DNA from: Phallusia mammillata
Taxonomy: Eukaryota; Chordata; Ascidiacea; Phlebobranchia; Ascidiidae
DNA length: 64,000 nucleotides
Assembly: GCA_003260075.1 (NCBI GenBank)
Contig: QLIY01000146.1
Location: 156,191-220,190 of the forward strand
Direction of reading: 5' to 3'
A model generated the notes under the pieces. It made no database searches and was not told the DNA's origin. It saw only the letters and a program-made list of their open reading frames with translations. The translations under genes and the position numbers were made by a program. Positions 14,277 to 27,200 of the stretch are shown piece by piece (position 1 is the first letter of the stretch; each line of letters opens with the position of its first letter).

Positions 14277-14808
14277 ATAAACATGCTCCATAAAACTAGT
14301 TTTACTTTGACTTTCAGTTATATATAAAATCTAAATATTGAGAACAATTATAGTACAGAACAGGTAGTCTGAAACGAGCACAGCTTATAGTTATCCCCCC
14401 CCCCATAAACATGCTCCATAAAACTAGTTTTACTTTGACTTTCAGTTATATACAAAATCTAAATATTGAGAACAATTATAGTACAGAACAGCTAGTCTGA
14501 AACGAGCACAGCTTATAGTTATAAAAAAAAGCACTAAACAAATTGGTAAAAAGTAATTAAGCTTTAGAACCAAACGTAGTTATTTTGTGTTTAACAGTTG
14601 AAACAACTGATAACTGTGATTGGCAAGAAGTGAAGACAGTAAACACAATTTCGTGAATGTTTCTGCTACAAAACTACGTTTGCATAAAATATAACAGTGA
14701 AGTATTCTTCTTTTAACCCCCCCCCCCAGACAGTAAACACAATTTCGTGAATGTTTCTGCTACAAAACTACGTTTACATAACATAACAGTGAAGTATTCT
14801 TCTTTTAA
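14277..14808. other. Two further C10/C11 spacers with duplicated flanks
   Basis: 14277-14394 is repeated at 14405-14522 around ten C (14395-14404), with two mismatches over 118 bp. 14634-14716 is repeated at 14728-14808 around eleven C (14717-14727), with a small deletion. Otherwise the region 13753-16039 between CEP41 and ATP5MK shows no gene. Confidence 0.85.
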
Positions 14809-15479
14809 TCTCAATTACCAGAAACATAGTTTTAAAAATACAAGCTAAAACTCATTTGACACAATCACACCTATATTTTACATTGTTTTCCGAGTTGAAC
14901 AGTCAACTAGTTAACAAAATCATTTTAACCAACCGCCAAACTTGCGAAACATTCGAAGTTGCCGGTGTTTGAACGTTGTCAACAAACAACAGTTACGAAA
15001 TATGTTACCACTAAATCGCCAAAGAGCTGGCTTTCATGCCATTCAAATGTATGCATTGGTCCCGTGGGCGCCAATGTCCAGGTAAAATACGGGAACCTAT
15101 CACCCCTTAGAAAAAATGTAGGCTACTTTTCAATAATATGTAAATCTAATCAATACAATGCAAAAATTCTAAAAGATTTGCCCCATTGAAAAAACTTTCG
15201 CCAGCGATCATGCACGGTCCAATGACAAGAAAGTATTTGTTCTTTGAGTTTGTATGTTGGATTCCACAATGTTGAAATTGATAAAGATGTTTAATTTTTT
15301 ATTACTCGTCCAACAGGCTGCAAGAATCTTTCCACGCCAAGAATCTTTTTGATGCTTCTCGTTCTTTTGTAAACCGTTTTGTACGGGTAGGAAGATTTTA
15401 AAATTTGTCGTAGCCATACCATCATCATACGTACCATTAACGTACATAGAACATTAATTGGTCTTCAAGAAACCATTGT

Positions 15480-15660
15480 TGGTACTCCTATGCGGGGAGT
15501 CGAACCGGAACTGAACCCGAACCCGCAAACCGGCTTGAGCGGTTAATTTTATTAAACCCGAACCCGAACCGCTAATTACGATTTTCTTAAAACCCGAACC
15601 GGAGTCGAACCCTATTTTTTGTTTGGTGTTCCCGAACCGGAACTGATTCGTGTCCCATTT
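15480..15660. repeat. GAACCCGAACC-rich degenerate repeat
   Basis: Short units of the kind GAACC(C/G)GAAC recur over about 180 bp. Related GGGCCCGAA-rich patches occur near 7960, 18120 and 27690 and in the element at 46891-47297. The open frame it creates is not protein-like. Confidence 0.4.
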
Positions 15661-16039
15661 GCAAAACCTGATCAAGATTTTAAGTCAACAAATAATATAT
15701 TGTACCTAATATTATTCAATACGATACAAAGAGTCGGCTACAAAAAAAACACAGCTGCTTTGTCGCCATTACATTTGTACAAATACTTTTAAGAAATTAG
15801 TTTTCTTTCAAATATAGTTGTGCACAAGAAAATATTTTCTGTAGTATTATAAAAAAGTCTAGTGCCTTATGCCTTACTCTATGTCTTTGGAAGTGAAGCA
15901 TATTGCAAGAATGACTTCAGAGTTTTCAAGTGGGTAAGTACTAAGTAGAGTATCGCCAATACTGACAGTCAAAACAATAGTCAAGTCAATCCTTCATTTT
16001 AATAGTGAAACCAAAATAAATAAAACATTGTAGTTTTGT

Positions 16040-17424
16040 TCATTGTTTTACATCTTTTACTGCCTTCTTGCCACCTCGAGTGAAATACAAAATTCCGAGT
16101 GCACCGATTCCAATGGATGCGACAACACACTGAAAAACAGATTTTTTGGGACAAAGTTAAACTAAATTTCTGTTTAAGTATTACAAACCAGGCATTGGTT
16201 GGACATTTTACAAGCAAATTTTGTCCTTGGTTGCTAACACTTTTCAGCATGCGAGCAGTGGTGGGATTCAGTTGATTCACACCAGATCTATAGAAACATC
16301 TCACAAAATTTTATGAGATCAGCAAACCGGTTAGCATTGTTGGTTACTGTCAATAGACTTTTGTAACAAAACCAGCTGAAAAATATAACTTTTGTGATAG
16401 AACCGGCTGACAAAAATTTGAATCCCACCCCTGCATGTGAGCTACTAACAAAAATAATAATTCAAACTAATATACAGCTACAAACATGCAGAACACATTT
16501 TTTACAAATATATTCAGCTATATTTTTGTGAATAGTGTGTGTAAATGTATTTTGCATCGCCCTTTTTTGGTGCCAACCACATAAAAAACGCTAAATTTGA
16601 GAATTTGCAATTGTGGTCTTGTATATCTGTAAAAAGGTGAATGATAAGCTGACATATGTTGGTGTTGTGCAATCTTTTGTCACAATTCGGGTATTAAGCA
16701 TAAATTATGATGTATACATCAACAATTGATGTATTTGAGCATCCAACTTCTATTGGATAGAACAATGCATCTATTATCTTTCTTGCAGATTTAAATAACA
16801 GTTTTTCGGATAAGGAAATGATGTGTAGCACTGAGTTAGCACAATGACTAAGAGGGCCATCTTGCATGGAGTGGCATTAACCACATGCACATGAGGATGT
16901 ACGTCTAAACAAACAAATAATGCTTGCTGCAATCTAAATTTGTCTATAAGGGCAAACAAACAAAGTAATAAATAATACTTAAGTTACTAAGACATAAACA
17001 TCAGAATAGGTAAAAATCAAGTGACTTAAAGCATTCCCTTTTTATAAGGAATATAATAATTTTATAGTACTCATTACCTTGCTATTGATCAAATCTTAAG
17101 ATTTTAAGCACTAAAGGAACAATAAATTTGGGTTTGATAATATGGTGGATCTTTACCTAAGTCCTTATTATGTGTCAAAAACCAACAGTAAATATGCTGC
17201 ATTGATTCTAAACATGAAATATCCACAAAAAGGTACATTTATAAGCTGGCCATATACGTATATATGACCTAAACTTCACTAAAGTACAGTTCAAAAAATA
17301 TAACATCCCTTCAAAAACGATTTCCAAAATTACTTACATTAAATCTTCCCTGTAAAGTGTAGGAATTGAAATATTTCGAAAATCCTGTCAGTTTGAATGG
17401 GGGTTCTACGTCACCACCAGCCAT
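16040..17424 (-). CDS. ATP5MK: ATP synthase membrane subunit DAPIT
   Basis: Two exons, 17424-17338 and 16129-16040, join in phase 0 to a 58-residue protein, the same length as human DAPIT (USMG5). The first exon encodes MAGGD, then FKLTGFSKYFNSYTLQGRFN, the family signature. The second encodes one hydrophobic helix (CVVASIGIGALGILYF) and a lysine-rich tail. DAPIT is a small inner-membrane subunit of mitochondrial F1Fo-ATP synthase that supports dimer formation. A hAT MITE (16256-16433) lies in the intron. Confidence 0.93.
16256..16433. mobile_element. hAT-type MITE, 178 bp, in the ATP5MK intron
   Basis: The termini are CAGTGGTGGGATTCA and the reverse complement of CAGGGGTGGGATTCAA. The flanking octamers CATGCGAG and CATGTGAG differ at one base. 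The interior has AACCGG repeats in both orientations. No transposase. Confidence 0.75.
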
Positions 17425-18301
17425 CTTGTTCAGTCAAACTGCGAAATTCTGCGAGTAAATAAACAATAATTAAAAAACGTAATCAAAATGACTTGCAAAC
17501 TTATGATTTTGCGTTTGTGACATAAACAGCTTGTGGCAAATTTGAAACATATTTCTCAAATTCTAATAGCATGTTAAATTATTGGTAGTTCATGAGGCAA
17601 TATCTTGAGTACATTGCAATGGCTTTTTATTAAAATAACAACCACTTACCAAAAATATCGTGAAAAACTACAGGCAACTTCAACAGAACTTAAAATTTCA
17701 CCTTCCTAGTGCACTTGAGTAGTTCACTAACGCTACTAGCGGATTTATATATTCGTTATGACGCAAATTTGCAATAAATACGGTAACAAATATTTTTTTA
17801 ATAACCTTTGAATTGTATAAAATCTCAAATTAATATAATTGTCGTGTTGGGTAGATTTGATGTCTATTTAGTACAATATCTTAACAAACAAGGTTTGCTA
17901 ATTTAAAATATTAGGCTACATCCGCTATCGGCGCAAAAGTTTTTCCAAAATTTGGAGTTTGGTGTGTCTTTGGTCAAAGTCTGTATGTGTCTGTGTATAA
18001 AACAATTAAGTATCACCTGCAAACCTCAGTGATCGAAATTTGACGAAAACGCCGATGTTTGGAAAAGTTTTTCACATTTGTCGCTGCCCCTTCGCAACTT
18101 ATCACAGCAGATCATTGCAAGCGGGCCCCAAACCCGATTGAAAGAAACAAAATCAAGCCCAACCGTATAGGTGAAAATAGGACAAAAATGATGCCGGTTG
18201 TAAAGTCAGGCCGGAATCAAGCCCTTTTTTATTAAAACTCAAGTCCGAGCCTGGCAAAAAAGCCTACCCCTAAGCTACTTAAACTCTATGTCAGCCTACA
18301 G

Positions 18302-18589
18302 CAGGGGTGTCCAAAGTGCGGCCCGCGGGCCAAATGCGGCCCCGGCGGCATTTCACTTGGCCCGCGGCTGTTTTTTTTCAAATTCTGTTGCGTATGTAAC
18401 GTCATAGTTTGGATTACGTTGTGGGGTTTTGGCGACTTGCCACTTCAAGCAAAAGCTTTCCATGGAACTAAATCCCACAATTTCCTTAAATCCCGTATAT
18501 TTGCGCTCTGATTCCGAAAAAACGTTGGCCAGCGGGCATCTTCACCTGGTACAAATTGGCCCCCATCAAAAAAAGTTTGGACATCCCTG
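18302..18589. mobile_element. hAT-type MITE, 288 bp, GC-rich ends
   Basis: The termini are CAGGGGTGTCCAAA and the reverse complement of CAGGGATGTCCAAA. The flanking octamers are GCCTACAG and GCCTACAT. The subterminal GGCCCGCGGGCC-like words resemble a truncated element near 32000. Its right end is repeated at 18844-18910 because the whole surrounding contig is duplicated. Confidence 0.75.
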
Positions 18590-19155
18590 GCCTACATTGT
18601 TCTTTCGAGGGAGAGCGGGGGTCTTATTGGCGCATCTAAACCAGATGAAAAACACTGCTTTATGGTCCCCGAGTGTGTAATTTGATGGAACCAATGCCTC
18701 CAAAATTAAATAACTGCATGAACTTCATCACACTTAACATTGCTTGGTCAATTCAATTGCCCTCAAAGTGCGAAAATTATCCGGAGAAAAGCAAAATCGC
18801 GGTTCCTTCAAGGCGGCAATTGTTTGGGGTCACCCCCCCCCCCGTTGGCCCGCGGGCATCTTCACCTGGTAAAAATTGGCCCCCATCAAAAGAAGTTTGG
18901 ACATCCCTGACCTACAGTGTTCTTTCGAGGGAGATCGGGGGTCTTATTGGCGCATCTAAACCAGTTGATGAAAAACACTGCTTTATGGTCCCCGAGTGTG
19001 TAATTTGATGGAACCAATGCCTCCAAAATTAAATAACTGCATGAACTTCATCACACTTAACATTGCTTGGTCAATTCAATTGCCCTCAAAGTGCGAAAAT
19101 TATCCGGAGAAAAGCAAAATCGCGGTTCCTTCAAGGCGGCAATTGTTTGGGGTCA
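18524..19155. other. Duplicated contig overlap around C11
   Basis: 18524-18832 recurs at 18844-19155 around C at 18833-18843. This creates the same short open frame twice (near 18670 and 18996), which is not evidence of a gene pair. Confidence 0.85.
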
Positions 19156-19481
19156 CACAGATCCGTGAAAGGTCGACGATACCCTCCTAGAATATGTTTT
19201 TTTTTAATCCTGCACGTTTAGAGCAAATTGAAACGCCTTGCAAAGTAATAAAGCTGTTTAGACAATTGATATCAGTGTCACGTTAAAACAACACACTCTC
19301 TGTGCATTAAAGAGCAGAAGAAAGGGCCTGTGGTGCATTTTTGCCACAAAATTATGGCACTTCTCCATTTTTAGTGGAATGTTATGACGTACATCCTATT
19401 TGCTGGAATATGTTTATCAGAATATCGCAGTGGGGCCAGATTAGATTGATAACACACCTTTATTGGTTAACTAAGATCTTG

Positions 19482-19844
19482 CCTGGCGGCATTGTGGCAA
19501 CGTTTGGGATGGGCCGGATACCACATGAAGCATCATAGATTGAGACTGATAATCATTTTATTACTGCTTTAATTTATTGACAGCAAGGTTTGAAAATAAA
19601 CAACCACATGGGCATAAACAATAAATTTGTCTCCCCCCCCCCCTGGCGGCATTGTGGCAACGTTTGGGATGGGCCGGATACCACATGAAGTATCAAAGAT
19701 TGAGACTGATAATCATTTTATTACTGCCTTAATTTATTGCCAAACACATAAGCAATCACGTACAATCAGTTGCAGAGCTTTTATGGCAATTTTGAGAGCA
19801 AGGTTTGAAAATAAACAACCACATGGGCATAAACAATAAATTTG
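19482..19844. other. Duplicated overlap with an insertion/deletion
   Basis: 19482-19632 recurs at 19642-19844 around C at 19633-19643. The right copy holds about 58 extra bases between ATTTATTG and AGCAAGGTTTG, an insertion/deletion difference between the two alleles. Confidence 0.8.
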
Positions 19845-19973
19845 CCTTTTCAATTTACTCGCTTGATTACTTCTAAGCGCTATTAAATTTGTTGCACATA
19901 TAATTTGCATGAGGATTTTTACCAAAAGTTTTATTTCCAAAATACGTTAGGTGGTGCAAGAGAGATTGAAATT

Positions 19974-21937
19974 TACCCTAAATATAACTTCACGACCAAA
20001 CCTCATTTTATCCCCCCCCCCCCTAAATATAACTTTACGACCAAACCTCATTTTAGAATAGAAAAATAAAAATATACCATCAATGGTATACCCAACTAAA
20101 GTGCATTATATAAGTTATCTAAACAGCAACAAAATAAAAGTTTTCTTCATTAGATTTAAAAATGATATTTCCTCGTTATGGATTTGCGTTGTAACTGATG
20201 ATAACTCTGTTCTTCTAAAATACGCGCGAATTCCTGTATACACGTGTCCTTAAGATATGCTGTAAACAATGGTTTCGCTAAAAATCGTTTCATTAGCTTT
20301 AATAGTGACTTTCAATATTCTTTGGCCCCCCCCCCAATAAAAATATTCCATCAACGGTATACCCAACTAAAGTGCATTATATTATCTAAACAGCCACAAA
20401 ATAAAAGTTTTCTTCATTAGATTTAAAAATGATATTTCCTTCCCCCCCCCCGAAAAAATTTCGATACGAATATAGACCAGTTTGCTGCAAAGGTTTGGAT
20501 AGCTTGTGATTATAGGTAATGCAGATTTTTTAAAATCAGTGTTTGGTTTAAGTTATATAAGCACCTTTTTAATCGCGTTTTAATTCTTCCTGGACTTTTA
20601 AGATCTGTTTGCTTGATAACCCTTGTTCGTGATTCGCCGCATAAGCCGTGGACATTAAGCTCATGTGGCCCCCCCCCCTCTAATTCCAGAACTTTTAAAT
20701 TCGAAAACGTCGGCTATCAGTTTGAAGGTCCTCCTAATACGTTTTGTTAACTTTCAAAACGTGCAAACGGAACACCTAAAACCCCCCCCCCCAAAATTTT
20801 CGATACGAGTATAGACCAGTTTGGTGCAAAGGTTTGGATAGCTTGTGATTACAAGTAGGCCTAATGCAGATTTTTTAAAATCAGTGTTTAGTTTTAAGTT
20901 ATATAAGCTTTTTTTTAATCGCGTTTAATTCTTCCTGGACTTTTAAGATCTGTTTGCTTGATGACCCTTGTTCGTGATTCGCCGCATAAGCCGTGGACAT
21001 TAAGCTTATGTGAGTCTGCTTACTATAAACAAAACACGGTGAGCTCAAAGTTGAGAGATCGCCATCTGATAAGACACGAGGTTTCGGAGCCTGTAAAGTG
21101 AATGGCAAATTCGGACAAAATGGCCGCGGTTGCCTATAGTGTAGCAGACAATCCGTCTAGTTCCCTGTGCAACGGTTGCGACTCGTTCCGAGTATTAAGT
21201 GATTGAGACAATTAATCCCAGATGTAACCTCAAACAAAAACGCTGCCAGATGGACTCTAGAGTGGCAGAATAAAACAGCGCTACCTGGCGTTGTATTAAC
21301 TACTGCCATTGCCGAGCGATCAGCACACAAGAGCAGTTTTTGTTCTCGAAAATCGCGTGCGTTTTATGCTTGATGCTTCTGCGCGCCGAAATGGGTATGG
21401 CTTCTAAATAATAAATAAATAAACAATCGTTCATGCACGGGCTATCGCGTGGCACCTTCCGGTACAAGGACAATCAAGTCATTGAAGGCCTCCTTTGAGA
21501 TTGATCTTCGATCGTTACTGCGATCATAGAGCTAAAGAGCAAGCGAGAAAAGCATTGGGTGGCTTTTGCAGTGACATTTTATCAGTCGCTTATGCAGATG
21601 TTAACAGATGATTCGCTTGGTGGCCGAAGGCGCGGGGTTTAGTCATTTTGCTTGCGACTTTTGATAATGGATTCATGTTCAAATTCGTGTGAAAAATTGG
21701 GTGTTGATGTTTTACTAATATCGAAACTGTGGTAACCATTGAACGAAAAGTGTATTATCCGAAAAGGGTGCAATTGCAAGGTTTGCATAAGTAAATTTTA
21801 ATATTGCCGATTACAAAAATTAAAAATTGCACTGTCTAATTCCAGAACTTTTAAATTCGAAAACGTCGGCTATCAGTTTGAATGTCCTCCTAATACGTTT
21901 TGCTAACTTTCAAAACGTGCAAACGGAACACCTAAAA
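19974..21937. other. Scrambled assembly: five C-runs and misplaced fragments
   Basis: C-runs lie at 20012-20023, 20326-20335, 20442-20451, 20669-20678 and 20782-20792. 20065-20173 matches 20336-20441, 20452-20668 matches 20793-21010, and 20679-20781 matches 21835-21937 more than 1 kb away. The small fragments are therefore out of place, and the order of sequence here cannot be trusted. Confidence 0.85.
20899..21090 (-). CDS. Candidate terminal exon, unrecognised
   Basis: On the minus strand a consensus acceptor (TTCACTTTACAG) at 21091 opens a 64-codon phase-0 frame. It begins APKPRVLSDGDLSTLSS and ends with a helical QILKVQEELNAIKKKL before TAA. The duplicate of its 3' half at 20452-20668 has a one-base difference that changes the last residues. 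No upstream exon joins in phase: a possible ATG exon near 21300 ends in the wrong phase. It may be a real last exon or chance. Confidence 0.3.
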   Translation of the reverse strand, partial: APKPRVLSDGDLSTLSSPCFVYSKQTHISLMSTAYAANHEQGSSSKQILKVQEELNAIKKKLI

Positions 21938-22147
21938 TATTACCGCTAAAACGCAATTCAAAACATACGTTTGGATTTAAAAAAAACCTACACAAACCTA
22001 AATTAAAGTAGATCTTCAAATACAGTCAAAGATTGATTTGCACGACCATGTAGCTCCCCTGAACCAATTCTTGAGCATTTAAAGGATTTGCTAAATCTTT
22101 TGTTTGTGATATTTTTACCACTTCACTTAATTCACACGTATTTCAGA

Positions 22148-22391
22148 TTGGTCGAAATGTTACGCTTAATACAAACGGCTAATGATTTGAGCATTCTACG
22201 CCCGGAAGGTGACAACAAACTCCCCCCCCCCTTGGTCGAAATGTTACGCTTAATACAAACGGCTAATGATTTGAGCATTACAATCTGTTTGTTGTGTCTA
22301 ATGATTGTGGCATATAAAGAAAGCTATATTTCTGTTGCAGGAGTTGTGTAGCAAACCATGCTTACCGCACGCCCGGAAGGTGACAACAAAC
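22148..22391. other. Duplicated overlap around C10
   Basis: 22148-22221 and 22232-22391 share both ends around C at 22222-22231. The left copy lacks an internal stretch of about 90 bp present in the right copy, so the alleles differ by a deletion or the left contig is misjoined. Confidence 0.75.
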
Positions 22392-23170
22392 CATCGAAAC
22401 AAACGGGCTTTGTAGCCAACCCACGAGAAGCTTAAGCGGAATGTAGGTCAATCCTAGAGCTTATTTTACACTTTTCACTGCATTAAACGCCATTTTGCCG
22501 AAGCGTTGTACCTGGCCCAGTGTGAATTTACATTTTTAATTTTCTTTTAACTCTTAAGAAAACACGCCGAGTAGATCGGTAGTCTATATTTGGTAAAATC
22601 TACTTGGACCGTTTCGATTTTTTTCTTGTCGATTACTTTAATTTGTTTTCATAGATAGATTGTCCAATTTCTTTTGATTAAAAATTCCCTTTAAGGCATT
22701 ACAAGCATAATTGTTAATTTTGGTCAATTTCATTCAACTTGCAACACCGTTCCCTACGAAAGTTGGAGTAGCATTAGGAATGATTCCCAGAATCAATTTA
22801 CTCGTATTTCTTAAGTGCAGTGAATTTATTTTAAAGCGCCACGTTCATACGATGTTACTTGGCAAGAACGCTGATAAAAAATATAAATAAATCTCTGGAG
22901 ACGGAAAAACAATATGGAACTGGCGATACGCAGCAAAAGACACATGTGGCACAACTGGAAGAAGAGCATGGCGACAGAAAACAAAAGAACAATGTAATGA
23001 AAATTCTGCATAAAAGCGTGCGAATATGATAACTTTGTTTCAGCTTACATCATACCTGCATTAGTTCACAGAAATTAGACTCTGAAACAAGTATTCTGGC
23101 ATTAAAAATGACTTTTACCGAAAACTCGATTTTAGGTTGATGAAAAGACCAAACTCCTGTGGGATGGTCT

Positions 23171-23968
23171 TTACTTGGAACCGCGCGATTGAAAGCAAAT
23201 CAATCTTACACCAGCTGTAACTCGCTCGTTTACGGTACGGCAGAGTTCACCGACTCGTTCCTCCAATATGCGGTTGCTCATGTGCCTCGTCATTCCGTTG
23301 GGCGTAAGGAGGTTGGCCGAAGAGATTGGCCGCTGCGAGGAAATACGCATCTGCAGTCCTCTGGTGATTGGCACCAAGTATGTGACAGCTCCAGCGCTTG
23401 CAGCAGCAACGTCTGACTTCTTATGAGAATTGCCATTGCGAACACGTTGCCTGAGGTTGCTTTCTTGGCTTGCGTAGTGGATCGCATGGCCGTCGGTATA
23501 CCGCCTTTGGTGAAAGGATGGGCGTCTTGGCGTTCCAACGCTATTTTCTTGATCGAGTTCTACCCGCACTGCCACCTTGTCGTTTGTGTCTCCGCTAGGG
23601 TTGGTAAGCTTCTTGATTATCTGAAGACGGTTAAACATCGCTTCAAGCTCGCGGCGGTGACGGTGGAAATTTTCATGGCGCGACGATTGACGTTTGCTGT
23701 TGAATAAGTTAAAATGTTAATTGCGAACTGAACTAATACGTTTGTAATATGCTGGCAGATGTGAAAGTCTATCGTTTTTCGTTCAATACTGTATTAAAAC
23801 AACGATTTTGTAAACGATATGTGTAACTAGATAAGTTAAACACACGAACAAAAATTCATATCAAGTAGCTTACCGTATTGTTCGTGCGTTTGTCGGGGTG
23901 CAGAAGAGAATAACAGCGGACGCCGTGCAAAGAAGAAGAATGAGTTTCATCGTATTGTTGTGCTGCAT
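23171..23968 (-). CDS. Secreted precursor of unknown family
   Basis: Coding exons 23968-23874 and 23696-23171 join in phase at codon CG|C. In-frame ATGs lie at 23968 and 23950, and one more at 24092 just before a donor (24090-24092). I favour 23950, giving 200 residues. The N-terminus MKLILLLCTASAVILF is a clear signal peptide. An IRKR processing site follows at residues 25-28, then an RR-rich segment. The rest is basic and low in Cys, with only two cysteines near the C-terminus (C178 and C193, 14 residues apart). I do not recognise the family; peptide hormone or matrix precursor are both possible. A TATA box lies upstream at 24197-24204 and an AATAAA on the minus strand at 22825-22830. Confidence 0.65.
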
Positions 23969-24196
23969 CTACGAAAAAATCAAAAAGTTTGAAACTGCTT
24001 CACACTGATTTCTAAACACTGTACAATCATTAAATCAGAAAAGGTACATTTTTCTGTTTGCTAAATAAAACCATTAATATAAATCTTACCATTTTAGTCG
24101 TAGCTTTTAATAACTGACGAAGGTCTATAGTAGATTTTTCTCTGGTAGGTTTTTATCGCTGCAACCGATTTGATGGCAACTTCTTTGCCGAGGAGG

Positions 24197-24204
24197 CTTT
24201 TATA
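24197..24204 (-). promoter_or_regulatory. TATA box of the secreted precursor gene
   Basis: TATAAAAG on the minus strand lies about 105 bp upstream of a probable non-coding first exon that ends at 24090 with a consensus donor. The context (GAATATAAAAGCC) fits a core promoter. Confidence 0.55.
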
Positions 24205-24299
24205 TTCGAAGAAAAGCCACAAAATAACGACGAAAAAAGGCTCGCATCATCACTGCCTCGGACTATCTATACGTCACCGTGGAGAATAGCATCGACCTT

Positions 24300-27200
24300 T
24301 CGGGTCGTGAGACGGCATTATGGGAAATATTACTTCGTTGTGGAACTTGAATCAGCAGTCCAGAGTCAGTAGGCTTTCCCAGCAAGCTTTTAATTGGAAA
24401 ACAATTTCTTTCATCGCGCATATGCGTATTTACTTAAAGTACCAGTCGCGGAAAAGCGCGTAATGCGGAAGCATTACACGAATTACTCTGGAACCTAGTA
24501 CGAGGAAAAATCTCCTTGGCGTCCAACGATTCCAAAAATTTCCAACAACATTTTCAGAAAATCCAGAAATTGTAAAATTTGATTGAACTGTATACTTTGG
24601 TTTGAGAACAAGGAAGGTGGAAATTTACACATCTATTGAATATTCCAGAAAATTAATATTGAATGGTGATTTTTAACAGTTACAAACAAATGACATAGAA
24701 ACAGTGACATATTTGTTTATTAAAGTGATTTCAGCAAAACGTTTGATAACATTTGGGTAAAAACAAATTTTCTATGTAAAACAATATAACGAGCAATCCT
24801 TTGTGCGTTTTTCTGTGCAATAAACATCAAATTAAGACCAACCCAATTCGTATTTGGATACCTAATTAGATGGTTTTCAATAAATAGGCCTTTCGCCTTT
24901 TATTTCCATATGTTTATTTGCCTCTATGCTAAACTGGTAATCTGTTTTCCCTGACCTTTGCGCTTCCTACTGGCAACAAATATACGTGACACGAAATTCT
25001 GAGTTGCATCCAAAAACGAGGGCTTACTTACTCCAACCCAATATAGTAACTTTATGCGATCAATATGAAAAATATACGTGACAGCCAAAATGCCATAACC
25101 GTACAATTTTACTCTTAAAACATGGTAGTCTTGGTGGGAATTAAGAATATACGCAAAATAATCCAACCTCAAAATTAAAAATTAGGCTCTTTATATCTGG
25201 TAACAAAACAAGATTAGAAAGATATGTTTGTTTATCTAAGGGTGTGGTATATTATGAATTTACTGATCAGAAAGATAAAAAACGACTTTAACGTACGCGT
25301 AAAAGTATGCAGTCATGCACAATGTGGCGATTGTTACACACAAAGCCCTTTCAACTGCAGAATACTTGCATTCACACAACTGTCATTGTTGATCACAAAC
25401 AATTGTTCATGAAAAAGGTAATTTGACAGATGAAGCTTAACGCATTAAGTGCCCTTTGAGGTGCAGTACGTGCAAGTTTGGTCGAGCACTCAGAACATGC
25501 TGTGAGAAATAGGAAACAGTTCATGCCCAATCAACTAATCTGTGACGATGCTGTGGTTTTGATGAAATGATATCGTGAGCAATACGCCGTATTACACAAC
25601 ATGGAGCAGTGTGCCTACGTGAGTATTGGCAGTTTTCCCTTCTAGTAAACAATTAATAAGTCTACACCGCATCGTACCACAAATTTCGCACGGTGGTCAA
25701 TGGTTCAAAAAACGTTTGGTAATCAGATTGGCAAATTTGTTTAGGGTTGCTGACCCTCAGTAAATTTTGCATTTGACGTAATTTGGTGGGAATATTGCTA
25801 AACCGTGCGTGTCCTACGTACCCTAAGCTGGAAACCGACAAACAATCAGCGACAAGAAATAGATTTTATTTGCACTGTCGTGGGCCACTGAAAACGTCTG
25901 CGTCATTTGCAGTCAGCAGCCTCTCTAATGGGTGTAAAATTATTATTTGTTCGGGTTTGAAACCTACGTATGTCTGCCTTTAAAAGCGACTTTTTTATGG
26001 CTACGCAAACGTTCCTTCCGTCAAGCTATGACAATAAGTCCTTATTTCAATAAATGCTTTGACTAGAAATATCAGTCCTTGGCAAGTTTCAGTCCAAAAG
26101 GTCAACTTGTTTTTGCCGGGTAAATTGGCACATTGTGAAATTCCGTGAATATAATTTTTCTATTTGAAACAACTTTTCTCATACCAACCAGATAGGTACA
26201 ATAGCTCGATTAGCATTTTATAATACATGTTTTGTAACAATGAACATGTTGTGCATCTTGCCCTTACAAACAGCTCTTTACGTGCCACATAAAGCCAGTA
26301 GATTCGTGCGGTGCAAGACAAGCACAATGGGATAGCTGTAAACGAAAAATATTTTAGAACGGGTGAGGTGGTTGTTATAGTTGTTGCGTGATTTGCTACC
26401 TTACAAGTGTCTATTTGTAGAAGCGGTTTGCAAATAGATGGCCTTGGGTGTTAATAAAATTTGTGGGCCGAGACCAATTGCGAAAATCGGTCGCTCCAGC
26501 AAGTTTCCCAGAACAATGATCATCATAATCCTGTTTAGTGTAATCAGTGCGGAAAATTGATCTTAACTTGTAACATATACAGGGCTTTCCGCGGCATGCC
26601 GGTTTGCAAATTTCCTGCAGCAGTATATACTGTTCAATTAGAATATAATCTGTCTTAATTTGGTGGAAATTTCGCCACAATCATGTACAAGCGCTTAGAC
26701 AGCTGTTTTATTGTTAAATCTATAAGCCTCTGCAAATGGTTACGTAACTGCACATTGCAAGTTGCAGCTTCGCCGTTGAAAGGCCTCGTTGTGTTTTAGC
26801 ACATAAATCACTTCGTAATCTGCATCACGAAACAAATATAATTAGATACAATAAATAAACTTCTGGAGCTCAACGTATGCTGGTAATAACTTTCGTAAAC
26901 AGTGATTTCGCTTTCACGTTTACGGTCAATGTTTTATACGCTGCCTTGTTTAAACGAGAGAAGGCATGCTAATGTCACATCAAACACTTGTAGGCGACTA
27001 TCTGTGGAATATACGCATTTTCATGTGATTTATTTTTTTAGTGTTATACTTTGACACAAAATCGTACATGCACTTTTTTACGACAAAAACGCAACAAGAA
27101 CATTTTTTTTCTAATGTAATTTTGACATTGTTTGTTTTATTAGCGGATAAATGCGCACGGAATAATATGTAAGTATGAAAATGGGTCGTATAACCGTAAC

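Noticed and set aside
16240-16280. GGTGGGATTCA resembling a tRNA B box
   Set aside because: It is the terminus of the MITE at 16256-16433, and no cloverleaf can be formed.
18673-19190. Two near-identical open frames that look like a tandem gene pair
   Set aside because: They are the two copies of one contig overlap around the C11 run. There is no homology or splice support.
14595-22391. Local direct repeats suggesting segmental duplications or a CRISPR-like array
   Set aside because: Every repeat pair is separated by a C-run of 10-12, explained by contig overlap. There are no regular spacers, and the genome is animal.
22826-23038. Competing frames: a minus-strand hydrophobic frame and a plus-strand charged frame (HVAQLEEEHGDRKQK)
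   Set aside because: Neither has convincing start or splice signals. The region is probably the 3' UTR of the secreted precursor, with AATAAA at 22825-22830 on the minus strand.
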